A stretch of 64,000 nt of DNA from Hwangdonia seohaensis (lineage in GTDB: Bacteria; Bacteroidota; Bacteroidia; Flavobacteriales; Flavobacteriaceae): the NCBI RefSeq assembly GCF_031932625.1, contig NZ_JAVSCK010000003.1, positions 558,001 to 622,000 on the forward strand, read 5' to 3'. A program made the position numbers and the translations under genes. The first letter of the stretch is position 1. Each line of letters opens with the position of its first letter. This document shows, piece by piece, positions 26,476 through 35,095 of this stretch. Below the pieces are notes generated by a model. It saw nothing but the letters and a program-made list of their open reading frames with translations, made no database searches and was not told the origin of the DNA.

Positions 26476-28026
26476 ATGAACAGTACAATTATAAAAATCA
26501 AACAATTTGCTTTAGTGTTTTTTATTTCGAGCAGTTTATTGGCTCAACAAAAACTAACCAAAGTATCGCAATCCATTAAAGTAGATAAAGACGTTACCAT
26601 CGATTTAAACACAAGCCATTGCAATATTGTATTCGATACCTGGAACAAAGGCACAGTGGAAATTGAAGCCTTTATTGAAAGCGACGATTTAAGCAAAGAA
26701 GAATTAGAAGCCGTTTTAAAAGACTGGGACGTAAATGTTGCGGGTTCGCAAGGGCAGGTTTCAATAAAAACCAGAGGGCATTCATCATCCCTTTGGGCAT
26801 ATAGCAGCGATGAAGATAATGAGGCTGTACACGCCGTATTAAAAGAGTTGAAGTTTGAATTGGCAGATATGCCCGATTTCGATTTCCACTTTGATATGTC
26901 CGATATGCCAGAATTACCCGAATTGCCGGAATTACCAAAAATGCCAAAAATGCCAGAGTTGCCCGAATTGCCAGAGGGCGTAAATAAAATTTATTTCGAT
27001 TATAATGCCTATAAAAAAGATGGCGAAAAGTATATGGAAGAATACACCAAAAATTTCGAAAAAAAGTTTGGTAAGGATTACGAGGAGAAAATGAAAGCTT
27101 GGGGCGAGAAATTCGGAAAGGAATGGGGCGAAAAATACGCCGAACAAATGGAAGAATGGGCAGAAAAGTTTGAAGGCAAATGGGACAATGAAGCCTATGC
27201 CGAAAAAATGGAAGCTTGGGGCAAGCGTTTTGCAGAACGCATGAAAGCACAAACAGAACGCGTTGAAGCTCATAAAGAGCGAACCGAAGCACAGGCAAAA
27301 GCGCATAAAGAACGGGCCGAACAACTTGCCAAAGCCCATAAAGAACGGGCAGAAGTACATAAAAAGCACGCCAAAGAACGCAAAAAACTATCAGACGAGC
27401 GTCGCGTTTTAATCGAACGCTTGGTTAACAAAAAGTCTAACTCAAAAGTTAAAAAAACCATCCGTATCAAAATGCCAAAAGGCGCTAAATTAAAAGTAAA
27501 CGTTAGGCATGGCGAAATAGAATTCGCCTCAAACATCGACAATTTAAAAGCAGATCTATCGCATACCAAATTTACAGCACATAGCATTAATGGGAGTTCT
27601 ACTTCCATTAATGCTTCCTATTCGCCAGTTTACGTTACGCATTGGAATTTGGGAGAACTCAATTTAAAATACGTTGAACATGCCGAGTTAAACAATGTAA
27701 GACAGCTGGTATTAAGCGCCAATTCTTCAAATATCGAAATACAAAACCTATTGGGCAGCGCCATAATCGATGGCAGCATTGGCAACCTGAAAATCTTAAA
27801 AATCGACGATGCTTTTAACAATCTAAACCTTATTCTTCAAAACAGCGATGCCGTAATAACGCTGCCAAAAACAGGCCATAATTTGCAGTACAAAGGCACA
27901 CGCACACGCTTTAAGCACCCCGAAAAACCTACCGATAATAACCTCTCTTCGTTTACAACCAATAACACCGAAACCAACAAAACCATTGTGGTTAATGCCA
28001 AGTACAGCAATGTGGTGATGCAGTAG
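26476..28026 (+). CDS. exported DUF4097-like adhesin with charged repeat region
   Basis: A 516-residue secreted protein, third gene of the ECF operon. The ATG at 26476 opens a signal peptide ending SSLLAQ; an earlier start at 26401 lies inside the anti-sigma gene. Residues about 30-100 and 330-510 resemble the strand-rich DUF4097 putative adhesin fold. Between them lie a Met-Pro-Glu-Leu-Pro repeat (about 145-170), then a long highly charged helix with AHKERAE repeats (about 255-310). It is likely the output or sensor component of the sigma system. Confidence 0.8.
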   Translation: MNSTIIKIKQFALVFFISSSLLAQQKLTKVSQSIKVDKDVTIDLNTSHCNIVFDTWNKGTVEIEAFIESDDLSKEELEAVLKDWDVNVAGSQGQVSIKTRGHSSSLWAYSSDEDNEAVHAVLKELKFELADMPDFDFHFDMSDMPELPELPELPKMPKMPELPELPEGVNKIYFDYNAYKKDGEKYMEEYTKNFEKKFGKDYEEKMKAWGEKFGKEWGEKYAEQMEEWAEKFEGKWDNEAYAEKMEAWGKRFAERMKAQTERVEAHKERTEAQAKAHKERAEQLAKAHKERAEVHKKHAKERKKLSDERRVLIERLVNKKSNSKVKKTIRIKMPKGAKLKVNVRHGEIEFASNIDNLKADLSHTKFTAHSINGSSTSINASYSPVYVTHWNLGELNLKYVEHAELNNVRQLVLSANSSNIEIQNLLGSAIIDGSIGNLKILKIDDAFNNLNLILQNSDAVITLPKTGHNLQYKGTRTRFKHPEKPTDNNLSSFTTNNTETNKTIVVNAKYSNVVMQ

Positions 28027-28060
28027 TGTTTTCTTCCTTAGTTTCAGAAATTCTTATTTT

Positions 28061-28178
28061 ATTTTTTTTGGCGTTACCCCACTTGCTCGCTGAGGCTCCC
28101 GAAGCGGGGTCGGGCTTTCCAATACAATCTTTTTGCTCGTGCCTCACAAAAAGGATTTCCATTTCAATCCCTAACGCA
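28061..28178 (+). repeat. structured intergenic repeat family 1, copy B
   Basis: Blocks in order: TTTTTGGCGTTACCCC, a hairpin closed by CCCC/GGGG, GGTCGGGCTTTCCAATACA, an ATCTTTTTG/CAAAAAGGAT hairpin, and TTTCAATCCCTAACGCA. It has the same architecture as copies A and C and directly abuts the decayed transposase remnant. Confidence 0.75.
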
Positions 28179-28282
28179 CATATTTGCTGGCTTATATGTT
28201 AAACCCGAAAAGTCTTTTGTTTTTTGGAGTGGTTTGGATAACGGGTTTTGTACATAATTTCGTTGTGTATTTTAGCAACCAA

Positions 28283-28453
28283 ATTAGAAAATACAACAGG
28301 GCATGTAAGGCACTTTTTGATAGGATCGTAGCTAAGAAAAAGAGCGCAAAACTAGCGTTGATAGCGGTAACTAACTAGTTGTAGAAACAAGCTTTTGCCA
28401 TTTCAAAAAGCGGATTGCCCTATGATGAGAATTTTGTTTCTAAATTAGCTTAA
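28283..28453 (+). pseudogene. C-terminal remnant of an IS110-family transposase
   Basis: Translated from 28283 the frame reads IRKYNRACKALFDRIVAKKK, then SAKLALIAVTN, two in-frame TAG stops (28376 and 28382), and KQAFAIAKSGLPYDENF before a TAA at 28451. I recognise this as the C-terminal end of IS116/IS110/IS902-type transposases, where the interrupted part normally reads NKLLKQ. About 56 codons survive; the DEDD and most of the C-terminal domain are gone. The residues before 28283 show no similarity. Together with copy B of repeat family 1 it fills the 456-base gap before the kinase gene. Confidence 0.7.
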
Positions 28454-28482
28454 AATTGCTTGTTTTTTAACTTAGTTATTTG

Positions 28483-29895
28483 TTAGCTGTCTGTGTTGTT
28501 TGATATTGTAACTAGTCGTTGAACAAGAGCTCTGTATTCTTTTGGTGTTTTCTTATCATGTATTCCTAAATGACCATCAAAATTGCCTCGAATCTTATTT
28601 AAAATTGACGTTTTTCTTGTAATAACAAATGAGCCACCTAAATATCTTTGGACCTTATTTTTCACTTTGGTTTGCGACATTGAATAATCTCCATCTTCAG
28701 TTAAAAAGAGAGCTTCTCTTATTTGATTTTTGTTGTCGATATCCAAAGGTGACACATCATTTAATTGCAATAAAAAATAACTAAAATCTAAATTGCCCAT
28801 TGATTCAAAAATTAACCTTTTTGGGTTCACAACATAATAATCATTTATTATTAAGCAATCTTTCTCTTTCGCGTAATCAATTTTATAAATATCAATTCCA
28901 CCATGTTCAGGTAAAAAGGAATAGTTCAATTGATCATATTCTTTTGATATTAACTGCAAAATGTCATGAGTTTCCTTTGGGTTTGTCCATGATGAACTCT
29001 CAGGAATTGAAATAGGGAAAATTCTAGTTAGACAATGTTCCCATTCATAATTATTTCTTTTTTCCAATACTGAACTAGTATTGTACCAATCACTAAGTCT
29101 TGAATAAAAATCTAAAGCACTTGGTCTATTCAATGGGTTATTATCGGTTGAATCTTTTATTAAACTTTCTAATAAAATAAGAGATTCATATCTCCATTCT
29201 CCAAATGTTCCAAAATGGTCATTGATTTTTAAATCGACAAAATTCTCAATAGAAATAGAACTTTTTTCAACATACTGACCTTCGAAACCTTGTTTTTGTT
29301 TAGTGATTAATATCCATAAGGTTTTAGCAAAAGAGTATATGTCTGCTTTTTTAAATTGAGCTGCAGATGATATTCGTTTCATTTCAGGTGCTATTGTCCA
29401 AACAGCTCCAATTCTTTCGGTTAAGCTAGAAACTTTTTCTTTTTTTGGAAAATGAGCTAATCCAAAATCAGAAAAGACAGGTTGGTCATTAACCACTAAG
29501 ATGTTTTCTGGCTTAATATCTCGATGTGTAATATCCAATTCATGCAACTGAACTAATGTTTCAGCCAATTTTAATATGATGCTGTAGAATTGCTCATATC
29601 TTTTTCCCCATAAATAGTCTTCTAATCGAGTTGCCAATGGCATTAAATAATAGGCGATTTCTCCTTTATTTAGTTTTTTGGGTAAGTTATATTCTATAAT
29701 TTTTATTACACCTCTAACATCATCTAATTGATTTATGATCTCAATTTCGTCTCTAAATCTTTTGTATGCTTTATTGTTTTTTACTCGAGTTAGAACTTTA
29801 ACTGCAAAAACTTCTCCTTGTGTATTTTCTACACGATAAACTTTTCCGTTTCCTCCTCGTCCTATTTGTTCTTTATCATCCCATTTTAATGTCAT
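28483..29895 (-). CDS. stand-alone serine/threonine protein kinase with unknown C-terminal domain
   Basis: A 470-residue soluble Hanks-type kinase. All catalytic landmarks are present: glycine loop GRGGNGKVY (12-20), K33, E50 in the C helix, HRDIKPEN with D126, SDFGLA (142-147) and APEM. The kinase domain ends near 280. The remaining 190 residues form a domain I do not recognise, with a strand-rich IDIYKIDYAKEKDCLIINDYY core. There is no membrane helix, PASTA or FHA domain and no adjacent phosphatase. It lies between an IS110 remnant and an inverted-repeat-bounded membrane gene, so it was probably acquired. Confidence 0.88.
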   Translation of the reverse strand: MTLKWDDKEQIGRGGNGKVYRVENTQGEVFAVKVLTRVKNNKAYKRFRDEIEIINQLDDVRGVIKIIEYNLPKKLNKGEIAYYLMPLATRLEDYLWGKRYEQFYSIILKLAETLVQLHELDITHRDIKPENILVVNDQPVFSDFGLAHFPKKEKVSSLTERIGAVWTIAPEMKRISSAAQFKKADIYSFAKTLWILITKQKQGFEGQYVEKSSISIENFVDLKINDHFGTFGEWRYESLILLESLIKDSTDNNPLNRPSALDFYSRLSDWYNTSSVLEKRNNYEWEHCLTRIFPISIPESSSWTNPKETHDILQLISKEYDQLNYSFLPEHGGIDIYKIDYAKEKDCLIINDYYVVNPKRLIFESMGNLDFSYFLLQLNDVSPLDIDNKNQIREALFLTEDGDYSMSQTKVKNKVQRYLGGSFVITRKTSILNKIRGNFDGHLGIHDKKTPKEYRALVQRLVTISNNTDS

Positions 29896-30048
29896 TTGTG
29901 TAGTTTTCGTTTTTAGAGAACATTGCAGCTAACGGCTACGTGTAAGAATCCGTTGCGTAAATTTAGAGAAAATTATGGAAAAAAGAACAGAACAAAAAGA
30001 AAAGATAGGACTTTCCGAAGGAAACGTCCGAAGCAATGGTTTTTACAC

Positions 30049-30060
30049 ATTGTTGGCAAA
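30049..30060 (+). repeat. left arm of a perfect 12-bp inverted repeat
   Basis: ATTGTTGGCAAA here is the exact reverse complement of TTTGCCAACAAT at 30651-30662. The arms bracket the 183-residue gene at 30078-30629, 17 bases beyond its stop. Confidence 0.75.
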
Positions 30061-30077
30061 TCGTTTTTTTAAATCGG

Positions 30078-30629
30078 TCAGTCGGTTTTTAGGTCAGATG
30101 GATTTTTGGGCTGTGATGTGGCTGGTAATGACTTGTCTTTATATTCAATCTGCTTATTATTTAAACGATTCAATTCAATTTTTAGAGAATCACGTTCAAC
30201 AGTCAGAGAGTCGAAGTCAGATTTTAAAATTTCAAATCGATTCTTTAACCCACTATATTCAGACTTTTGATAAAGATTTAAGCAACCAAAAACAACAGTC
30301 AGAATGATAGGAACGATTTTATACCAATCTAAAGGTTTTGACTTTAAACTTTTCTCGAACTTTAAATATCCTTGTCCAAAGTCTTTGAGTTCAATGCCTT
30401 TTTCATCTAGCATTAAAATCCGCCCCTCAACAATTTTAAACAACTTTTTCTTAAGACCGAAATCCATGATTGAATCCTCTAAGTCCATACGCTCAGATTT
30501 TTTCATGTTTTCAGTCCGAAATCTTTGGCTTTCATTTAAAAACTCATTAGTGGTGAAATCTTGGAAAGGACTATTTAAAAAGTCATTTACCAATTCATCA
30601 ACGTACTTAATTAAAATTTTTTCATCCAT
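30078..30629 (-). CDS. hypothetical wHTH-like / membrane / coiled-coil protein
   Basis: A 183-residue protein from the ATG at 30629 (a TTG further out is less likely). The first 85 residues resemble a winged-helix domain ending in the wing-like RILMLDEKGIELKDFG. One membrane helix follows (IVPIILTVVFGCLNLY, about 108-124), then a coiled coil (about 128-165). This layout is frequent in small flavobacterial accessory proteins of unknown function. It is transcribed toward the kinase gene, 182 bases away. Tight 12-bp inverted repeats surround it. The antisense frame at 29975-30307 is rejected. Confidence 0.7.
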   Translation of the reverse strand: MDEKILIKYVDELVNDFLNSPFQDFTTNEFLNESQRFRTENMKKSERMDLEDSIMDFGLKKKLFKIVEGRILMLDEKGIELKDFGQGYLKFEKSLKSKPLDWYKIVPIILTVVFGCLNLYQKSEYSGLKNRFEILKSDFDSLTVERDSLKIELNRLNNKQIEYKDKSLPATSQPKNPSDLKTD

Positions 30630-30650
30630 GCGTCTGAGTGAGGTCAAATG

Positions 30651-30662
30651 TTTGCCAACAAT
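30651..30662 (-). repeat. right arm of the 12-bp inverted repeat
   Basis: TTTGCCAACAAT pairs with 30049-30060. It lies 21 bases upstream of the start codon of the bracketed gene. The following 180 bases to 30838 are very AT-rich and show nothing else. Confidence 0.75.
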
Positions 30663-30838
30663 TATATATAATTAATATTAACTATATACCAATTATGTGT
30701 GTAATAGTTAATGCACATATTAATGCTGTAAACGAATTTAGATATTTTTTCTCACAATTTCAAATTGATTTAAACTATTAAAACAAAAAATCCCAATAGA
30801 CAAACTATCAGGATTATTAATACTTTAAAGCGGTACTG

Positions 30839-31360
30839 TTATTTGTTTTCTTCCATTATTAAAGGCGAATGATGCTCGTGTACTATTCTCCAACCATTTT
30901 TGGTTTTTACAAGTAACAAGGTCATTTGCTCGTTAACCACTACAAGGTCTTCGCCAAATTTTAAATGAAAATCTGTATGAAGGGTTACATTTGCTACTTG
31001 CCCATAAACCGCAATTTTCATGTCGTTCATATCAAATTTCAATATTTCTGAGACCGAACCAAATACATTGCGTTCATATTTTTCATTTTCTTCGCCGTCA
31101 TTTCGGGGTTGTCCATCTTTAAATTCAGTAAACTTTGGGCTGTAAGCATGGAAAGAGATTAACTTATCAATGTCGCCATCCTGCGCACTTTTTGAAATAC
31201 TATCCATGGTTTGTTTTACTTCTTGTTTGGCTTCTGGAAAGTCGTCGTTTAAGAGGTCAATCTTCACGTCTTCAACTTCAACATGTTCCTCTTTTTGTTT
31301 ACATCCGGTGATTAAAATTCCAAAAATTAAAATCAATGTAAATGATAGTTTTGCTTTCAT
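30839..31360 (-). CDS. SnoaL/DUF4440-like (NTF2-fold) lipoprotein
   Basis: A 173-residue lipoprotein: the signal peptide ends in the lipobox LITGC. The mature part has the cone-shaped NTF2-like pattern seen in DUF4440/SnoaL proteins: an N-terminal helix pair (EVKQTMDSISKSAQDGDIDKL), then the long strands MKIAVYGQVANVTLHTDFHLKF, MTLLLVKTKNGWRIVHEHHSP (given as landmarks in parts). Such proteins may bind small ligands or be enzymes; no catalytic residues can be assigned. It probably faces the periplasm. It is monocistronic. Confidence 0.82.
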   Translation of the reverse strand: MKAKLSFTLILIFGILITGCKQKEEHVEVEDVKIDLLNDDFPEAKQEVKQTMDSISKSAQDGDIDKLISFHAYSPKFTEFKDGQPRNDGEENEKYERNVFGSVSEILKFDMNDMKIAVYGQVANVTLHTDFHLKFGEDLVVVNEQMTLLLVKTKNGWRIVHEHHSPLIMEENK

Positions 31361-31455
31361 AAATTTAGTGTTTAATTGGTTTTTTGATTTTCAGCAAGTT
31401 ACAACAATTTAAGACAGTATTATCTTATAAATTAAAACATCAAGTTTATAAAAGC

Positions 31456-31487
31456 AAAAATCCCGATAGAAACACTATCGGGATTTT
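31456..31487 (-). terminator. intrinsic terminator of secA
   Basis: The perfect stem ATCCCGATAG (31460-31469)/CTATCGGGAT (31475-31484) with five-base loop has, on the minus strand, a U-run after it. It lies about 130 bases downstream of the secA stop codon, with a family 2 repeat in between. Confidence 0.8.
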
Positions 31488-31497
31488 AAAATGTTAC

Positions 31498-31613
31498 GTT
31501 ATTGCGAATCACGCTTTTTTACGCGATGTGACAATCTGTTAACTGGAGTTTCGAGATTCAATTTAAAAGATTACCACGTCGCCCCAATTGCTATCGGGAC
31601 GCCTCGAAATGAC
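31498..31613 (+). repeat. intergenic repeat family 2, copy D
   Basis: Begins CGTTATTGCGAATCACGC, has an ACGC-T6-ACGCG hairpin, GACAATCTGTT, TTTAAAAGATTACCACGTCG, an inserted CCAATTGCTATCGGGA palindrome, and ends TCGAAATGACG. Its ends are imperfect inverted repeats. A second copy lies inverted at 35713-35802, so the two bracket secA and the DUF2795 gene. Confidence 0.7.
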
Positions 31614-31615
31614 GT

Positions 31616-34600
31616 TTATTCCTCAACCAAAACCCAATCGCCTTTGGCAATTAAAGGTTCGGCTTGTTTGTATTTTAAGGTTTTGTTTTCGCCATTTAAA
31701 ACGTGCTTAATGGTAACGCGGTCGTTACGTCCAATTTTGGGTCGGTCCCGAACAATGGTTTCAACCACTTCTGGTTGGCGTTGCGTATTGCCGGCTGCTC
31801 TGTTTTGCGCAGAACGCTCGTCTAAATTAGGAATCTCATCTTTTTGGATATTTAGTTTTTCCTGTTTACGGGCTCGCGCTTCTTGAATGGTGTCTTGTGT
31901 TTCTTGAGGCAATTCCCCTTTAAACAAGAATGAAATTACATCTTTGTTCACTTGGTCAATCATCGCTTTAAACAACTCGAACGCTTCAAATTTGTAAATC
32001 AATAAGGGGTCTTTTTGCTCGTGAACCGCCAACTGCACCGATTGTTTTAACTCGTCCATTTTACGTAAATGGGTTTTCCAAGCATCGTCGATAATGGCGA
32101 GCGTAATGTTCTTTTCAAAATCGGTAATTAATTGTTTTCCGCCAGATTCGTAGGCTTTCTCCAAATCGGTAACCACGTTTAGGCTTTTTACACCATCGGT
32201 AAACGGTACCACGATACGTTTGAATTTATCGCGTTGGGTTTCATATACGTTTTTAATAACGGGGAAAGCAATATCGGCATTTCGAGCCATTTTTTCCTTG
32301 TAACCATCAAAAGCGGCATTGTATATTTTCGAGGTGATTTCCTGTGCTGTAAGCTTCCCAAATTCTTCCTCCGTAATGGGCGAACTCATTGAAAAATAAC
32401 GAATCAATTCAAATTCGAAATTCTTAAAATCGTTGGCACCTTTATTGGTTTCGGCAATACCTTCCGACGTATCGAAAATCATATTGGCTAAATCTACGCG
32501 CAAGCGCTCACCAAATAAAGCGTGGTGGCGACGTTTGTAAACTACTTCACGTTGCGCGTTCATAACATCATCGTATTCCAACAAGCGCTTACGAACACCA
32601 AAGTTGTTTTCCTCAACTTTTTTCTGGGCGCGCTCAATAGATTTCGAAATCATGGAATGCTGAATCACTTCGCCTTCTTTTAATCCCATTCTATCCATCA
32701 TTTTCGCAATACGCTCGCTACCAAATAAACGCATTAAATTATCTTCCAACGATACGTAAAACTGCGAGCTTCCCGGGTCTCCTTGACGACCGGCACGACC
32801 ACGCAACTGTCTGTCCACACGACGCGAATCATGGCGCTCGGTACCTACAATGGCCAAACCACCGGCAGCCTTAACTTCATCGCTTAACTTAATATCGGTA
32901 CCACGACCGGCCATATTGGTGGCAATGGTTACTTGTCCCGTTTTACCTGCCTGATCTACAATTTCAGCCTCTTTTTTGTGCTGTTTTGCATTTAATACAT
33001 TGTGCGATATTTTGCGAATACTCAACATTTTACCAAGTAATTCGGAAATTTCAACCGAAGTGGTTCCTATTAAAACCGGACGACCGGCTTCTGATAATCT
33101 TGTAACATCGTCGATAACCGCATTGTATTTTTCGCGTTTGGTTTTATAAACCAAATCTTCTTTATCGTCCCTGGCAATGGGGCGGTTTGTTGGAATTTCA
33201 ACCACATCCAGTTTGTAGATTTCCCAAAACTCACCAGCTTCTGTAACCGCAGTACCCGTCATACCCGACAGTTTGCGGTACATTCTAAAGTAATTTTGAA
33301 GCGTTACCGTAGCAAAGGTTTGGGTGGCATCTTCAATTTTCACGTTTTCTTTTGCTTCAATGGCTTGGTGCAATCCGTCAGAATAACGACGGCCATCCAT
33401 AATACGACCCGTTTGCTCGTCAACAATCATAACTTTATTTTCCATCACCACGTATTGGGTGTCTTTTTCAAATAAAGCATAAGCTTTTAAAAGTTGATTA
33501 AGCGTGTGGATACGTTCCGATTTTACACCAAATTCCTTAAATAAGTCTTCTTTAAGGTTGGCTTCTTCTTCGGCCGATAGGCCTTGTTCTTCAATTTTAG
33601 CAATTTCAATGCCTATTTCTGGCATGATGAAAAAGTCTGGATTGTCTTTACCGGAAAGGTATTCAATACCTTTATCGGTCAGTTCTATTTGATTGTTTTT
33701 TTCTTCGATAACATAGTACAATTCGGCATCAACCTTTGGCATTTCGCGGTTGTTGTCCTGCATGTAAAAGTTTTCGGTTTTTTGAAGCAATTGTTTTACA
33801 CCTTCTTCAGATAAAAACTTAATGAGTGCTTTGTTTTTTGGAATACCACGATACACACGAAGCAGTTGAAAACCACCTTCTTTAGTGTCGCCCGCTTTGA
33901 TAAGCTTTTTAGCTTCGGCCAAAACGCCCGTTAAGTATTTACGTTGTACCGAAACAATATCGTCAACTTTGGGTTTCAGTTCGTTAAACTCGTGGTGTTC
34001 ACCTTGCGGAATGGGACCGGAAATAATCAAGGGTGTTCGCGCATCATCCACTAAAACCGAATCCACCTCATCAACAATGGCGTAGTGGTGCGGACGCTGT
34101 ACCAAATCGTCTGGCGAATGCGCCATATTATCACGTAAATAATCGAAACCAAATTCGTTGTTGGTGCCGTAAGTAATGTCGGCGTTGTAGGCTTTAATAC
34201 GCGCTGCGGAGTTTGGTTGATGGTAATCAATACAATCTACGCTCAATCCGTGAAACTCAAAAATAGGAGCCATCCACGCGCTGTCACGTTTTGCCAAATA
34301 ATCGTTTACGGTTACCAAATGCACACCTTTACCGGTAAGCGCATTTAAGTACACGGGCAATGTAGCTACCAAGGTTTTACCTTCACCCGTTTGCATTTCG
34401 GCAATTTTACCCTGATGCAATGCCACACCGCCAATAAGCTGCACATCGTAGTGCACCATATCCCAGGTAATGGGTTTTCCGGCGGCATCCCACGAATTAG
34501 CCCAAATGGCATGGTCGCCATCAAGGGTTACATACGTTTTGTCGCCCGATAACGATCTGTCAAACTCATTGGCTTTAACCGTAATATTCGTGTTGTCCAC

Positions 34601-34969
34601 AAAGCGTTTTGCGGTTTCTTTAACCACGGCAAAAGCTTCGGGCATAATATCGTTTAAGGTGTTTTCAACAGCGTCGTAAGCTTCGTCTTCAATTTTATCG
34701 ACTTCTTGGTAAATATCTTCACGTCTATCAATATCTTCGGTAGCTTCGGCTTCTTTTAAAAGAGCTTCTTTTCGCTCATTAAAGGGTTTGCGTGTTTCGG
34801 CAATAATCCCTTTAAATTCGGCTGTTTTGGCTCTTAGTTCATCGTGCGATAAAGCTTCCAATGCGGCCTCAAAAGTTTTAACTTGTTCAACTATGGGCAT
34901 TAAAGCTTTTACATCTTGCTTGGATTTATCGCCAACAAACATTTTTAGTACAGAATCTAAAAAACTCAT
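31616..34969 (-). CDS. secA: preprotein translocase ATPase SecA
   Basis: Motor of the Sec pathway, driving unfolded preproteins through SecYEG. The 1117-residue protein is longer than the E. coli enzyme (901), as is usual for Bacteroidota. Seen motifs are the Walker A MQTGEGKT with AEMQTGEGKTLVATL, DEVDSVLVDDARTPLIISG, the TGTA motif of MYRKLSGMTGTA, and the helicase region TNMAGRGTDIKL with RQLRGRAGRQGDPG. Extra length lies in the nucleotide-binding and preprotein-crosslinking regions. The usual C-terminal zinc motif is missing; the protein ends in VLVEE. A leader hairpin and a promoter are upstream. Confidence 0.97.
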   Translation of the reverse strand: MSFLDSVLKMFVGDKSKQDVKALMPIVEQVKTFEAALEALSHDELRAKTAEFKGIIAETRKPFNERKEALLKEAEATEDIDRREDIYQEVDKIEDEAYDAVENTLNDIMPEAFAVVKETAKRFVDNTNITVKANEFDRSLSGDKTYVTLDGDHAIWANSWDAAGKPITWDMVHYDVQLIGGVALHQGKIAEMQTGEGKTLVATLPVYLNALTGKGVHLVTVNDYLAKRDSAWMAPIFEFHGLSVDCIDYHQPNSAARIKAYNADITYGTNNEFGFDYLRDNMAHSPDDLVQRPHHYAIVDEVDSVLVDDARTPLIISGPIPQGEHHEFNELKPKVDDIVSVQRKYLTGVLAEAKKLIKAGDTKEGGFQLLRVYRGIPKNKALIKFLSEEGVKQLLQKTENFYMQDNNREMPKVDAELYYVIEEKNNQIELTDKGIEYLSGKDNPDFFIMPEIGIEIAKIEEQGLSAEEEANLKEDLFKEFGVKSERIHTLNQLLKAYALFEKDTQYVVMENKVMIVDEQTGRIMDGRRYSDGLHQAIEAKENVKIEDATQTFATVTLQNYFRMYRKLSGMTGTAVTEAGEFWEIYKLDVVEIPTNRPIARDDKEDLVYKTKREKYNAVIDDVTRLSEAGRPVLIGTTSVEISELLGKMLSIRKISHNVLNAKQHKKEAEIVDQAGKTGQVTIATNMAGRGTDIKLSDEVKAAGGLAIVGTERHDSRRVDRQLRGRAGRQGDPGSSQFYVSLEDNLMRLFGSERIAKMMDRMGLKEGEVIQHSMISKSIERAQKKVEENNFGVRKRLLEYDDVMNAQREVVYKRRHHALFGERLRVDLANMIFDTSEGIAETNKGANDFKNFEFELIRYFSMSSPITEEEFGKLTAQEITSKIYNAAFDGYKEKMARNADIAFPVIKNVYETQRDKFKRIVVPFTDGVKSLNVVTDLEKAYESGGKQLITDFEKNITLAIIDDAWKTHLRKMDELKQSVQLAVHEQKDPLLIYKFEAFELFKAMIDQVNKDVISFLFKGELPQETQDTIQEARARKQEKLNIQKDEIPNLDERSAQNRAAGNTQRQPEVVETIVRDRPKIGRNDRVTIKHVLNGENKTLKYKQAEPLIAKGDWVLVEE

Positions 34970-35054
34970 GGGTGTATGTTTTATGTTTACGCTTAGGCAG
35001 AGCTAAGTGTAATTAGTTATTTGTATTTTGGTTGATGCTTTTTTTAAAAGCACT

Positions 35055-35085
35055 CAAAGATACATTATGTAATTATTTTATAAAG
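35055..35085 (-). promoter_or_regulatory. promoter of secA
   Basis: On the minus strand TATCTTTG (plus 35055-35062) matches TAnnTTTG, with CTTT (plus 35082-35085) 19 bases upstream. It implies a leader of about 75 nt that includes an 8-bp hairpin at 34989-35010. Confidence 0.5.
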
Positions 35086-35095
35086 ATTCAGAATA

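Noticed and set aside
26672..27369. Two long minus-strand frames (208 and 145 codons)
   Set aside because: Antisense to the repetitive part of the DUF4097-like gene. Low-complexity coding DNA leaves open frames on the other strand.
28184..28378. 64-codon plus-strand frame as an intact gene
   Set aside because: Its second half is the IS110 transposase tail which continues past in-frame stop codons, so this is a pseudogene fragment and not a complete gene.
29925..29965. Possible integron attC-like site (TAACGG...CCGTT) between the kinase and membrane genes
   Set aside because: The core sites do not match GTTRRRY/RYYYAAC, and no integrase is in the window.
29975..30307. 110-codon plus-strand frame with a hydrophobic helix
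   Set aside because: It lies largely antisense to the better supported minus-strand gene at 30078-30629, its first third crosses the inverted-repeat arm, and it has no recognised domain.
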